From contig JAVJSU010000039.1 in assembly GCA_040219275.1 (NCBI GenBank), positions 186,001-250,000 on the forward strand: a stretch of 64,000 nucleotides of DNA. Reading direction: 5' to 3'. This DNA comes from JAVJSU01 sp040219275. GTDB taxonomy: Bacteria > Chloroflexota > Anaerolineae > Aggregatilineales > Phototrophicaceae. Shown here in pieces: positions 34,500-43,300 of the stretch. The position numbers were made by a program, and so were the translations under genes. The first letter of the stretch is position 1, and each line of letters starts with the position of its first letter. The notes under the pieces are model-generated. The model had not been told where the DNA came from, searched no databases, and was given only the letters and a program-made list of their open reading frames with translations.

Positions 34500-35038
34500 T
34501 CACCTATATGCGTAATTAGCCATTGAGCCGTTTGTTTGGGATACCGAAATTTGTAAACTGTTAAATGGGCATATTCCGGTTGGCTCAATAGCTCAGGATA
34601 CATTTTTTGCTGTCTTGCTTTACTCGTCCACGCCCAGACAAAAAGCGAATCGCGTGTCATAAATTGATTGTAAAGTGATTCCGTGTTGCCAGATTCCCAC
34701 AAATTCTCCCTCAGAAGGGTGCGTTTCATCGTTCGCCAGAACAAGCGCCAATACACAATTCGCAACGGATAATCTAACCAGACGATTGTATCTGCGCGCG
34801 ACCACACAACATCACGCACTTTAGAATAATTGCCATCCACAACCCAACGCTCACCTGAAAGCGCATCTGTCACTTTTTGGCGGAAGATGTCTGTATTTTC
34901 CATCTGCCAATCCGGTAACCAGTGGAGCGCGTCGAGTTCAACATGAATCGTCCCAAACAAGTCTGCCAACTGCTTACCGAGTGTTGATTTTCCGCTCCCT
35001 GATGAACCGATAATCGCAATCCGGCGCAGAAGGGTCAT
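34496..35038 (-). CDS. P-loop nucleotide kinase-like protein (FlaR/topology-modulation type)
   Basis: This 180-residue protein has a Walker A motif, GSSGSGKST, at residues 11-19. A central VELDALHWLPDW block and a VVDGNYSKVRD block follow, as in the family often labelled DNA topology modulation protein FlaR. The resemblance is to adenylate or shikimate kinases; the substrate is unknown. The gene overlaps purD and ridA by 4 bases each, so it is translated as part of the purine operon. A role in purine nucleotide salvage is possible but not shown by the sequence. Confidence 0.85.
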   Translation of the reverse strand: MTLLRRIAIIGSSGSGKSTLGKQLADLFGTIHVELDALHWLPDWQMENTDIFRQKVTDALSGERWVVDGNYSKVRDVVWSRADTIVWLDYPLRIVYWRLFWRTMKRTLLRENLWESGNTESLYNQFMTRDSLFVWAWTSKARQQKMYPELLSQPEYAHLTVYKFRYPKQTAQWLITHIGE

Positions 35039-36336
35039 GATGTTCTGCCAATATCCGTCCGATAGTGCATTCCATCAAAGTGGATATGCCTGAGTTCTTG
35101 ATAAGCGGTGTTGAGCGCCGCGTCCAAATCAGTACCCAACGCGCTGACCGCCAACACGCGCCCGCCACTCGTCACCGTTTGACCGTCTTGCATCGCCGTA
35201 CCCGCATGGAACACGAGCGCATCCTGCACCGCATCTATGCCGGAAATTGGCAAGCCTTTCGGGTAAGATAACGGATAACCGGGTGATGCTAGGATCACCG
35301 TCGCGCAGGCTTGGTCACGCCATTTGATGTCGATTTGATCGAGCGTACCATCAATACATGCCAGCATTATTTCGGTCAAGTCCGTCTCTAAGAGCGGCAA
35401 AATCACCTGTGTTTCAGGATCACCAAAGCGGCAATTAAATTCTAGTGTTTTCGATCCGTCGGGTGTCAGCATTATGCCCGCATACAGCACACCTTTATAG
35501 GGCATTCCTGCGCCCGCCATCGCATCGACTGTGGGTCGAATGACCGTTTCTTTAATCTCGTTGAGCAACTCCAGCGTAACATCCGGTACAGGTGTAAACG
35601 CACCCATCCCGCCTGTATTCAGCCCTTCGTCATGATCCAGCGCCCGCTTATGGTCACGCGTCGCGGGCATCAGCGAGATGGTTTTGCCATCACAAAACGC
35701 CAGCACAGAGAGTTCAGGTCCGGTCAACATCTCCTCAATGACTACCGAACTCCCCGCACCGCCAAAGGCTTTATCCAGCATGATCTCCTTGAGTGCGGTA
35801 AGTGCATCTGCCTGTGTCTCACAGAGGATCACCCCTTTGCCCGCCGCTAGACCGTCCGCTTTAACGACTACCGGATGATCCAATGTTTCCACATAGTGTT
35901 GGGCGCTTTCGTAGTTGGTAAATGTCTTGTATGCCGCCGTCGGGATGTTGTTATCCAGCATAAATTGCTTGGAAAACGCTTTGGAGGCTTCAATTTGTGC
36001 GGCGGCTTGCGTCGGTCCAAAAGCTCTTATTCCAGCCAATGCGAGTGCATCCACCAACCCCATGGACAACGGCACTTCAGGACCCACCACCACCAGATCA
36101 ATCGCATTTTCCACCGCAAACTTGACAATCCCATCCACGTCATCTGCCGCAATGTCGACGTTTTGAGATGCGGCAATTGCCCGACGTGCCACATTACCCG
36201 CGACCTCCTGCCATGCAGTACCTGCGTTGCCCGGCGCGACGTAAATTTGCCCGACTCGTTCAGACCATGCCAATGCCCACGCCAGCGCATGTTCTCGCCC
36301 ACCATTACCTACGACCAATACCTTCATATTTTCCAT
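35035..36336 (-). CDS. purD: Phosphoribosylamine-glycine ligase
   Basis: PurD joins glycine to phosphoribosylamine. The 433-residue ATP-grasp enzyme starts with the typical KVLVVGNGGREHALAW segment. I chose the ATG at 36336, with AGGGCG upstream; the ATG at 36327 is an equally possible alternative. The KADGLAAGKGV block binds ATP, and the FNCRFGDPE block near the C-terminus is a family signature. It follows purF by 8 bases. Confidence 0.94.
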   Translation of the reverse strand: MENMKVLVVGNGGREHALAWALAWSERVGQIYVAPGNAGTAWQEVAGNVARRAIAASQNVDIAADDVDGIVKFAVENAIDLVVVGPEVPLSMGLVDALALAGIRAFGPTQAAAQIEASKAFSKQFMLDNNIPTAAYKTFTNYESAQHYVETLDHPVVVKADGLAAGKGVILCETQADALTALKEIMLDKAFGGAGSSVVIEEMLTGPELSVLAFCDGKTISLMPATRDHKRALDHDEGLNTGGMGAFTPVPDVTLELLNEIKETVIRPTVDAMAGAGMPYKGVLYAGIMLTPDGSKTLEFNCRFGDPETQVILPLLETDLTEIMLACIDGTLDQIDIKWRDQACATVILASPGYPLSYPKGLPISGIDAVQDALVFHAGTAMQDGQTVTSGGRVLAVSALGTDLDAALNTAYQELRHIHFDGMHYRTDIGRTS

Positions 36337-36344
36337 AATGCGCC

Positions 36345-37856
36345 CTAATTTCCCCATGCGCCCGTTAGTGTCACGCGCTCGGATTCTTCTTTGAACAACC
36401 ACGCAGGGATCGCCACCGGATATTCACCCGAAAAACAGGCGGTACAATGTCCGGTTTCGCGCCCTTCAGGGATGCCCTCTTTGACCGCTTCGACCATCCC
36501 CGGCAAGCTCAGATAATCCAGCGAATCCGCGCCGATGCGTTCACAAATTTCAGGGATGTTCAGCTTATGCGCGATCAACTGACGATAAGTTGCCATGTCG
36601 ATGCCCATAAAGCAGGGATGCTTGACCGGAGGCGAAGACACGCGCAGATGCACCTCTTTCGCGCCCGCTTCTCGCAATAACTTCACCAACGGACCGGAGG
36701 TGTTCCCACGCACAATCGAATCATCGACCAGAAGCACGCGCTTGCCTTTTAAATTAGACGTGAGCGCATTGAATTTTAGCTTGACGCTATTTTTACGCAA
36801 CGCATCATCAGGGTTGATAAATGTGCGCCCGATGTAGCGATTCTTAATCAGCCCTTCGGTATAAGGCAGACCTGTTTCCAGACTATAACCAATCGCCGCC
36901 GGAGTCGCGGAATCCGGCACACCGACAACAATATCCGCCTCAACATGCGTTTCCCGCGCCAATTGTCGCCCGAAGCGTTGGCGCACTTCATGGATCACCT
37001 GTCCCTCAAAATGCGAATCCGGACGGGCGAAATAGACATACTCAAAAATGCACAATGCCCGCCGTTCGGATGTACGCCCGACGATGGATGTGATCCCTTC
37101 ATCATCAATGCGGACGATCTCGCCCGGTTCAACATCTCGCACAAACGACGCACCAATCGTATACAGCGCACACGATTCTGAGGACAGCACATAACCGCCA
37201 TCGCCTTCCAGCTTACCAATGCACAATGGGCGCAATCCAAGCGGGTCACGTACCCCATAAATGGCATTGGTCGTCAGGATAGTCAGCGAATACGCACCTT
37301 CCGCCACCTGCATCATAGCGCGGATGCGATGTTGCCACAGGTCATGATAATCGCCCTGAATATCCATATATTCACCGGAATCCAGCCAGACTTCCGGCGG
37401 CGCGGCGAGCATTTGCGTCAGCACTTCGCTATCCGTGGTTGACGACAAGCCGACCCCGCGACGTAACAACATCTGCCGGATGGATGCGGTATTGGTCAAG
37501 TTACCGTTATGGGCGACACCCAGAGGACCGTCTATCGTCTCGATCACATACGGCGAAATATTGCGCGAATGTGTTCCGCCGGTGGTGGAATAGCGCGTAT
37601 GACCGATGCCAAGATGCCCGATCAACGGCGTTAAATTATCTTCGTTAAAGACCTGCGCGACCAACCCCGCCGCTTTATGGATATACGCCGAGTGTCCATC
37701 ACAGGTGGCGATACCCGCGCCTTCCTGCCCACGATGTTGCAAAGCATATAGCGCGAAAAATGCCAGCCGAGCAACGTCGCGTCCGCGGGCATACACGCCG
37801 AATACGCCACATTCCTCTTTCATTTTGTCATCAGATATATCGTGTGGAAATATCAT
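36345..37856 (-). CDS. purF: Amidophosphoribosyltransferase
   Basis: PurF makes phosphoribosylamine from PRPP and glutamine, the first committed step of purine synthesis. The 503-residue protein has a short leader ending just before C16 (KEECGVFGVY), the N-terminal nucleophile that would be exposed by propeptide removal. The PRPP motif VLLVDDSIVRGNTS lies in the second half. Four cysteines, including two near the C-terminus (HCTACF), suggest an iron-sulfur cluster of the B. subtilis type. The ATG at 37856 is close to a purine-rich site. Confidence 0.95.
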   Translation of the reverse strand: MIFPHDISDDKMKEECGVFGVYARGRDVARLAFFALYALQHRGQEGAGIATCDGHSAYIHKAAGLVAQVFNEDNLTPLIGHLGIGHTRYSTTGGTHSRNISPYVIETIDGPLGVAHNGNLTNTASIRQMLLRRGVGLSSTTDSEVLTQMLAAPPEVWLDSGEYMDIQGDYHDLWQHRIRAMMQVAEGAYSLTILTTNAIYGVRDPLGLRPLCIGKLEGDGGYVLSSESCALYTIGASFVRDVEPGEIVRIDDEGITSIVGRTSERRALCIFEYVYFARPDSHFEGQVIHEVRQRFGRQLARETHVEADIVVGVPDSATPAAIGYSLETGLPYTEGLIKNRYIGRTFINPDDALRKNSVKLKFNALTSNLKGKRVLLVDDSIVRGNTSGPLVKLLREAGAKEVHLRVSSPPVKHPCFMGIDMATYRQLIAHKLNIPEICERIGADSLDYLSLPGMVEAVKEGIPEGRETGHCTACFSGEYPVAIPAWLFKEESERVTLTGAWGN

Positions 37857-37926
37857 TCCCCTCTTTTCCTGTTACTCTATTTTCCAACCCACATCATGCT
37901 AATCTTTGAGACTTTATGTTATGTTT

Positions 37927-38880
37927 TTAGACTGCCCAGCCTTCAACATTCCGTGCAATACGCTCGGCGGCAGGCAGTTGACCGGGTTCAAAAGTGCGTC
38001 CAGTCAGGCGTTCATAGGCGCTGATATACCGCCCTGCTACCTGCGCGATAAATTCCGCTGGCATTTTTGGCGGGTCACCTTCACCACGATATCCCTGCGC
38101 GGCGAACCATAGACGCAAATACTCTTTGTCGAAATGCTCCGGCTCTCCGCCTGATTCATAAGACTCCTGTGTCCAATAACGGCTGGAATCCGGCGTGTGG
38201 ATTTCGTCAATCAGCGTCAATTCACCATCAATCACGCCAAACTCATACTTAGTATCCACCAGAATCAGCCCTGCTTGATTAGCTATTTTCTGCCCGCGCA
38301 TAAAAACGGCGATGGCAACCTCTTCAATTTGTTCCCACAAGGCAGGCAAGACAATCTCACGTTCGATTATTTCCACACGCGTCAGGCGCTCATCATGCCC
38401 GCCATCATCTGCTTTAGTTGTCGGCGTGATAACAGGGTGTGGAAGCGCGTCATTTTTCTTCAATCCGTCCGGCAATTCAATGCCATAGGGCGTGCGTTCA
38501 CCGTTTTCATACATCGTCCACATGGACGTTCCCGTCACCCCCGTGATGTACCCGCGCACGACCACTTCCACGGGCAATGCCTGTGCCTCGCGCCCGATGG
38601 TCACATTCGGATCAGGCGAGGCGATGACATGATTTTTCACCAGATCGGCAGTTTGCTCGAACCACCATAAACTGAGTTGATTCAGTACCTGCCCACGATA
38701 GGGAATCAGCCCCAGAATACGATCAAATGCAGACACACGATCTGTCGCAATCAGCACACGCTTATCGGACAACGTGTAAATATCGCGCACTTTACCGCTG
38801 ATTTTGTCGCCAAGTCCGTTAATTTCAACCGTGTCTAACGCGTCAGGGATCAGCGCAAGCAGGTCGCTATGTGCCAGCAT
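37927..38880 (-). CDS. purC: Phosphoribosylaminoimidazole-succinocarboxamide synthase
   Basis: PurC joins aspartate to CAIR to make SAICAR. The 317-residue protein has the GKVRDIYTLSDKRVLIATDR N-terminal block, the LPVEVVVRGYITG motif and the LVDTKYEFG block. It is of the longer class (about 300 residues). Its start lies 14 bases inside the end of purB. A 70-base gap to purF holds no clear signal. Confidence 0.95.
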   Translation of the reverse strand: MLAHSDLLALIPDALDTVEINGLGDKISGKVRDIYTLSDKRVLIATDRVSAFDRILGLIPYRGQVLNQLSLWWFEQTADLVKNHVIASPDPNVTIGREAQALPVEVVVRGYITGVTGTSMWTMYENGERTPYGIELPDGLKKNDALPHPVITPTTKADDGGHDERLTRVEIIEREIVLPALWEQIEEVAIAVFMRGQKIANQAGLILVDTKYEFGVIDGELTLIDEIHTPDSSRYWTQESYESGGEPEHFDKEYLRLWFAAQGYRGEGDPPKMPAEFIAQVAGRYISAYERLTGRTFEPGQLPAAERIARNVEGWAV

Positions 38881-40294
38881 ATGCTAGACCTTTCGCCAGT
38901 GCCGCCCGCACCATCCCCGCAATATTACGCGCACGTTCCGGTGCATCGCCGATATGCACGGACGCATCTAATAACTCGCGCACCCGTTGCGGTTCGACCA
39001 GCGTAGTAATGCGTTCATCGGTGGCGAGATTTTCCATCAGTGGATTTTCACCGCCCAAACGCAACCCCTCCCATGCGACCAGACTATGCTCACGGATGAT
39101 TTCATGTAATTCCTGCCGATCGCCGCCGTTCCGCACCCCTTCCATGAGGACGCGCTCCGTCGCCGCAAACACGCCATAAATCGAGAGATTGCGGGCGATT
39201 CCAGCTTCATCAATTCGTAATCCGGCAAGCACTTTATGTAGACGTTTGAGCAACTCATCCATCGTCAAAAAGGCTTCCGGCAAAAGCACACGCCGATTAC
39301 CCGAATCGTCGAGAGTGCGTTCCAGCAAATTATGCGCCCCGTTATCCCACGCTACACGCGGCAAAGTCGCCATATAGCGGGCAAGGCTATCCATATTTTC
39401 TGCGTTGATCGGGTTACGCTTAAACGGCATCGCAGACGACCCCACCTGCTTACTACCAAACGGCTCTGACCATTCGCCAAACGGTGGCGATTGCAACAGG
39501 CGCAGATCAAACGCAAATTTATAGACGGTCATCGAAATGCCCGCCAGCACGTTTAGCACTTCCCAATCCTGACGGCGGGTATAGGTCTGTGTGGCAATTT
39601 CAAAGGCGGGCAAGTTGATTTTGTCCATTACCAGCGTTTCAAGCTCCCGCGGGGTCATGCCTGTGCCGTGCAACAATTCAGTGTAAGAGGCAGATGTCCC
39701 CACCGCACCTTTCAGACCTTTGCCTTTGATGCCATCGCGTACCCGTAAAATTGCATCCCAATCCGCCAGAAAATCCTGCGCGTACATGGCGAAGCGATAG
39801 CCCACAGTAGTAGGCTCAGCGGGTTGCAGATGCGTAAACGCCATACAGACTTGATCCGCACGCGAAAAAATCAACTCGGACATCGTGACCAGCACCGTTT
39901 TCAAGCGCCCAATTACCACATCCAAACTTTCCCGTAGACGAAGCGCATCCGCATTATCTTCAATATCCATGCTCGTCGCGCCCAGATGGATGATGCCACC
40001 GCCGATCGTGGCTTGCTCGGCATACGTCCGCACTTCTGCCATCAGATCATGATGAATCTCAGCTTCGATTTCATGAGCGCGGTCAATATCGACCTGATGC
40101 TGATGCAAACGTAAATCTTCGACTTGCGCCTCAGTGACCAAACCCACCTGTTGTTCAGCCTCCGCCAGCGCCACCCAGATGCGTCGCCAGAGATCGCGCT
40201 TATAACCATCCGACCAGATTCGGCGCATCTCTTCGCTACCATAACGCCATGTGAACGGACTGAGATAGGTTTCGTGAGTATAATTTTCTGTCAA
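38867..40294 (-). CDS. purB: Adenylosuccinate lyase
   Basis: PurB cleaves SAICAR and adenylosuccinate, releasing fumarate. The 475-residue protein carries the fumarate-lyase signature GSSAMPFKRNP and the TSMDIEDNADA block. The start is a TTG at 40294, with AGGAAAG upstream. It is preceded by purL across 43 bases and overlaps purC by 14, so the genes are very likely one transcript. Confidence 0.95.
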   Translation of the reverse strand: MTENYTHETYLSPFTWRYGSEEMRRIWSDGYKRDLWRRIWVALAEAEQQVGLVTEAQVEDLRLHQHQVDIDRAHEIEAEIHHDLMAEVRTYAEQATIGGGIIHLGATSMDIEDNADALRLRESLDVVIGRLKTVLVTMSELIFSRADQVCMAFTHLQPAEPTTVGYRFAMYAQDFLADWDAILRVRDGIKGKGLKGAVGTSASYTELLHGTGMTPRELETLVMDKINLPAFEIATQTYTRRQDWEVLNVLAGISMTVYKFAFDLRLLQSPPFGEWSEPFGSKQVGSSAMPFKRNPINAENMDSLARYMATLPRVAWDNGAHNLLERTLDDSGNRRVLLPEAFLTMDELLKRLHKVLAGLRIDEAGIARNLSIYGVFAATERVLMEGVRNGGDRQELHEIIREHSLVAWEGLRLGGENPLMENLATDERITTLVEPQRVRELLDASVHIGDAPERARNIAGMVRAALAKGLAYAGT

Positions 40295-40337
40295 GATGTT
40301 GCTTTCCTCATTGTGTTATCAAACATATCATCAAAAA

Positions 40338-43300
40338 TCATGCGAACTTAATCCCGTTTTTGAACAACCGCAGACCATCCATGCCCTGCTCACCACGCCG
40401 ATAGCGCGGATGTTGCCACGGGAAGACATGATTTTCTGGATGGGGCATCAAGCCGAAAACATTCCCCGCCGGATTACACAAACCAGCAATGTTAAACGTC
40501 GAGCCATTCGGGTTGACCGGATAGCCCGCCGGTTTGCCGTGATTGTCGACATAAATCAGCGGTGCGAGACCATCATTCACCAATTGTTGGAGCACAACGC
40601 CATTCCGCGCAACAATCCGCCCTTCACCATGCGCGATGGGACAGTGAATAGGCTCAAGCAAGCCCTGCGTAAACAAACACGGACTATTCGATACCGGCTC
40701 AAGATATACCCAGCGACATTCAAAATGCCCGTTCTGATTATAAGTCAGCGTGATCGGGCGCTCATCGTTCGGTGCGTTCGGTGACCAATTGGCATCCGGC
40801 AAAATCCCCGCTTTAACGAGCGTCTGAAAACCGTTACAAATCCCCAAAACCGGACGACCCTCGTCGATAAATTTCTGCAACTCTGTGCCGAGCTTGCGCC
40901 GCAAATCCTGCGCCCATAGCATCCCCGCGCCGAGATCATCACCATAACTAAAGCCACCCGGCACGACGAGCATATGATAATCCAACAGAGCGCGTTCATT
41001 ACCGACCAGCTGATTCACATGCACGATTTCAGGCTCACCGCCTGCCAATTCACAGGCAAGCAAGGCATCACGATCACGATTCGTCCCATTCGCGTGCAGA
41101 ATGAGCACTTTGGGTTTATTCGCCCGCGTGGAAATATTGTGCGTAATCAGAGTCTTATGGCGGCTATCTTCGTCCAGAACGCCTACAGGCAAATCTTCAA
41201 TCGAGGGTGCGGGTGCTTCTCCACGCCATGCGCGTTCAAGGTCTACATATGAAATTCTGAATGCCTGCCCACAATCACTCTGATAGCCGTCCACACAAAC
41301 ATTCAAAATGGAGTCTTCAGCGACATAGCCAAACTCATAAACCTTAACTCCTGCACTTTCCATGAGCCTCAAGAACGTTTCTTGCTGTGCCGAAGAAATC
41401 TCAACAAGGACTCGAGTCGAGCATTCAGAGAACAAAATCTTAGGAACTTGAATATCTAATTCCCACAAATCCACCTCCGCACCCAATCCACCAGCAATGC
41501 ACATTTCCGCCAACGCAACCGCGATTCCTCCTTCGCTCACGTCATGACAGGATTGCACCAGTCCGGCTTGGATAGCTTTGTGCAAGGCGCGATAGGTATT
41601 TAGTGCTTCTGGTTTGGGTTGCGGGACTGTGCCGCCCTCAAAACCATGAAGAAGGTTATAGTGACTATCGCCCATCTCATCGCGGGTTTCGCCAATGACA
41701 TATAGCAGATTGCCCGCTTTCTTCAAATCCATCGTCACGGTTTTGGTCACATCCGGCACGATTCCGACTGCGGAAATCACCAGCGTGCCGGGGATGGCGT
41801 GCCGTTCACCGTCCGCCCCCAGATATTCATTGTTCAGGCTGTCTTTACCGCTGATAAACGGCACACCATAGGCAATCGCCGCATCATGACAACCCTGCGC
41901 GCACCGCACCAGCGAACCCAGACGATCCGGTAAATTGGTATTTCCCCACGAGAAGTTATCGAGAATCGCGATCTGGTCAGGATCAGCACCGACAGCGACA
42001 AGATTACGAATCGCCTCGTCAATCGCCGCCCACGCCATCGCATAGGGGTCAAGCTCGGTGTATTGTGGGCACATCCCGACGGACAGAGCTATGCCGCGTG
42101 TTGCCCCCTCACCCCCTCGTTCCCCCTCTCCCACAAGGGGCGAGGGGGAGGATTCTGAAGACGAATCTTCACGAAACGCTCCGCGAATTTTCGACACCAC
42201 ACCTTCGATATTTTTTTCGACTTCATCAGTCGTAACACGCACAAATCGTAATCCAAGTGATTCTAAGACCGCTTGGCGTTCCGCATCCGCTTCTTGTTGA
42301 GAGTCATGAATTCGCCCATCGACTTCCACAATCAAACGTTCTTGAGCGCAATAAAAATCGACAACAAAAACACCTATTGGTTGTTGACGGCGGAATTTTC
42401 GCCCATCAAGTTGGCGATTTCTCAATGCTTTCCACAGAATATCTTCGCTAGCTTTGGATTGCCGACGCAAACGCTGAGCAATCTCTGCCATCTTTGCATG
42501 TAACTCTGGCGAAATATCCAATCGTTCCGAAGCGTCATCGGGATCAAGTCCCCTCTCCCACAGGTGGAGAGGGGATTTAGGGGTGAGGGGTCTAAGCGTA
42601 TCCAACGGCACAATCACCGTCGCGTCACTTGGACCGGAATCGTTCACTCCGACCAACGGCTTGACGGCTGTTCCACCCTGCACTTCATGGTCATATCGCC
42701 GAATAACCGACTCTTTACTGCGAATCGTCGGCATTGCCAGTAATTTCAGCAACGTTTCGCCAAAATCTTCATCCGTCACTTTTGGAGTATCGGCGATTTC
42801 GGGTTTCTCCCACACCGCTTGCATATGTCGTTGAGGGATGCCATCATGCAAAAAGTGCATGGACAGGTCGCTAACGAGCTTATCGCCATAATGCAGGGTC
42901 AAGCGTCCGGTGGCTTCGTAGGTGCCGATTGCCGTCGCCTCGACGTTCTGTCCAGCAGAAATGGCTTGTAGGCGTTCCCAATTCTCCGGCGGAACAGCCA
43001 GTACCATGCGTTCCTGCGCCTCACTCAGCCAGATTTCCCACGGTTGCAAACCCGGATATTTCAGCGGGATTGTCTCTAATTGCACCTTTGCGCCCAATTT
43101 TTCGCCCATTTCGCCGACTGCGGACGACAATCCACCCGCACCACAATCGGTAATGGCGGTATACAAGCCCTCATCACGCGCCTTGAGCACCACTTCCTGC
43201 ACTTGTTTCTCTTCAATCGGATTGCCAATTTGCACCGCGCCACCGGAAACCGTACTTGTGGTCGTGTCCATCTCCATACTGCTGAAGGTCGCCCCGCGCA

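Larger units (their letters stand above)
42105..42590 (-). mobile_element. DUF559 endonuclease-like insertion element inside purL
   Basis: The element is 486 bp, exactly 162 codons, bounded by perfect 11-nt inverted repeats (CCCCTCACCCC at 42105-42115, GGGGTGAGGGG at 42580-42590). It encodes a DUF559/VSR-like domain in frame with purL: LRRQSKASEDILWKAL, GRKFRRQQPIGVFVVDFYC, LIVEVDGRIHD and GLRFVRVTTDEVEKN. The aspartate and glutamate residues around VVDFYC and VEVDG are the likely PD-(D/E)xK nuclease centre. Flanking translated repeats read SPLHLWERG and SPSPLVGEG. There are no splicing motifs, so it stays in the protein. No target duplication is evident. Confidence 0.82.

Noticed and set aside
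42105..42590. Intein or group I/II intron in purL
   Set aside because: The insertion encodes only a DUF559-type domain. It has no N-terminal Cys splice block, no C-terminal HN and no intron structure, and it keeps one open frame.
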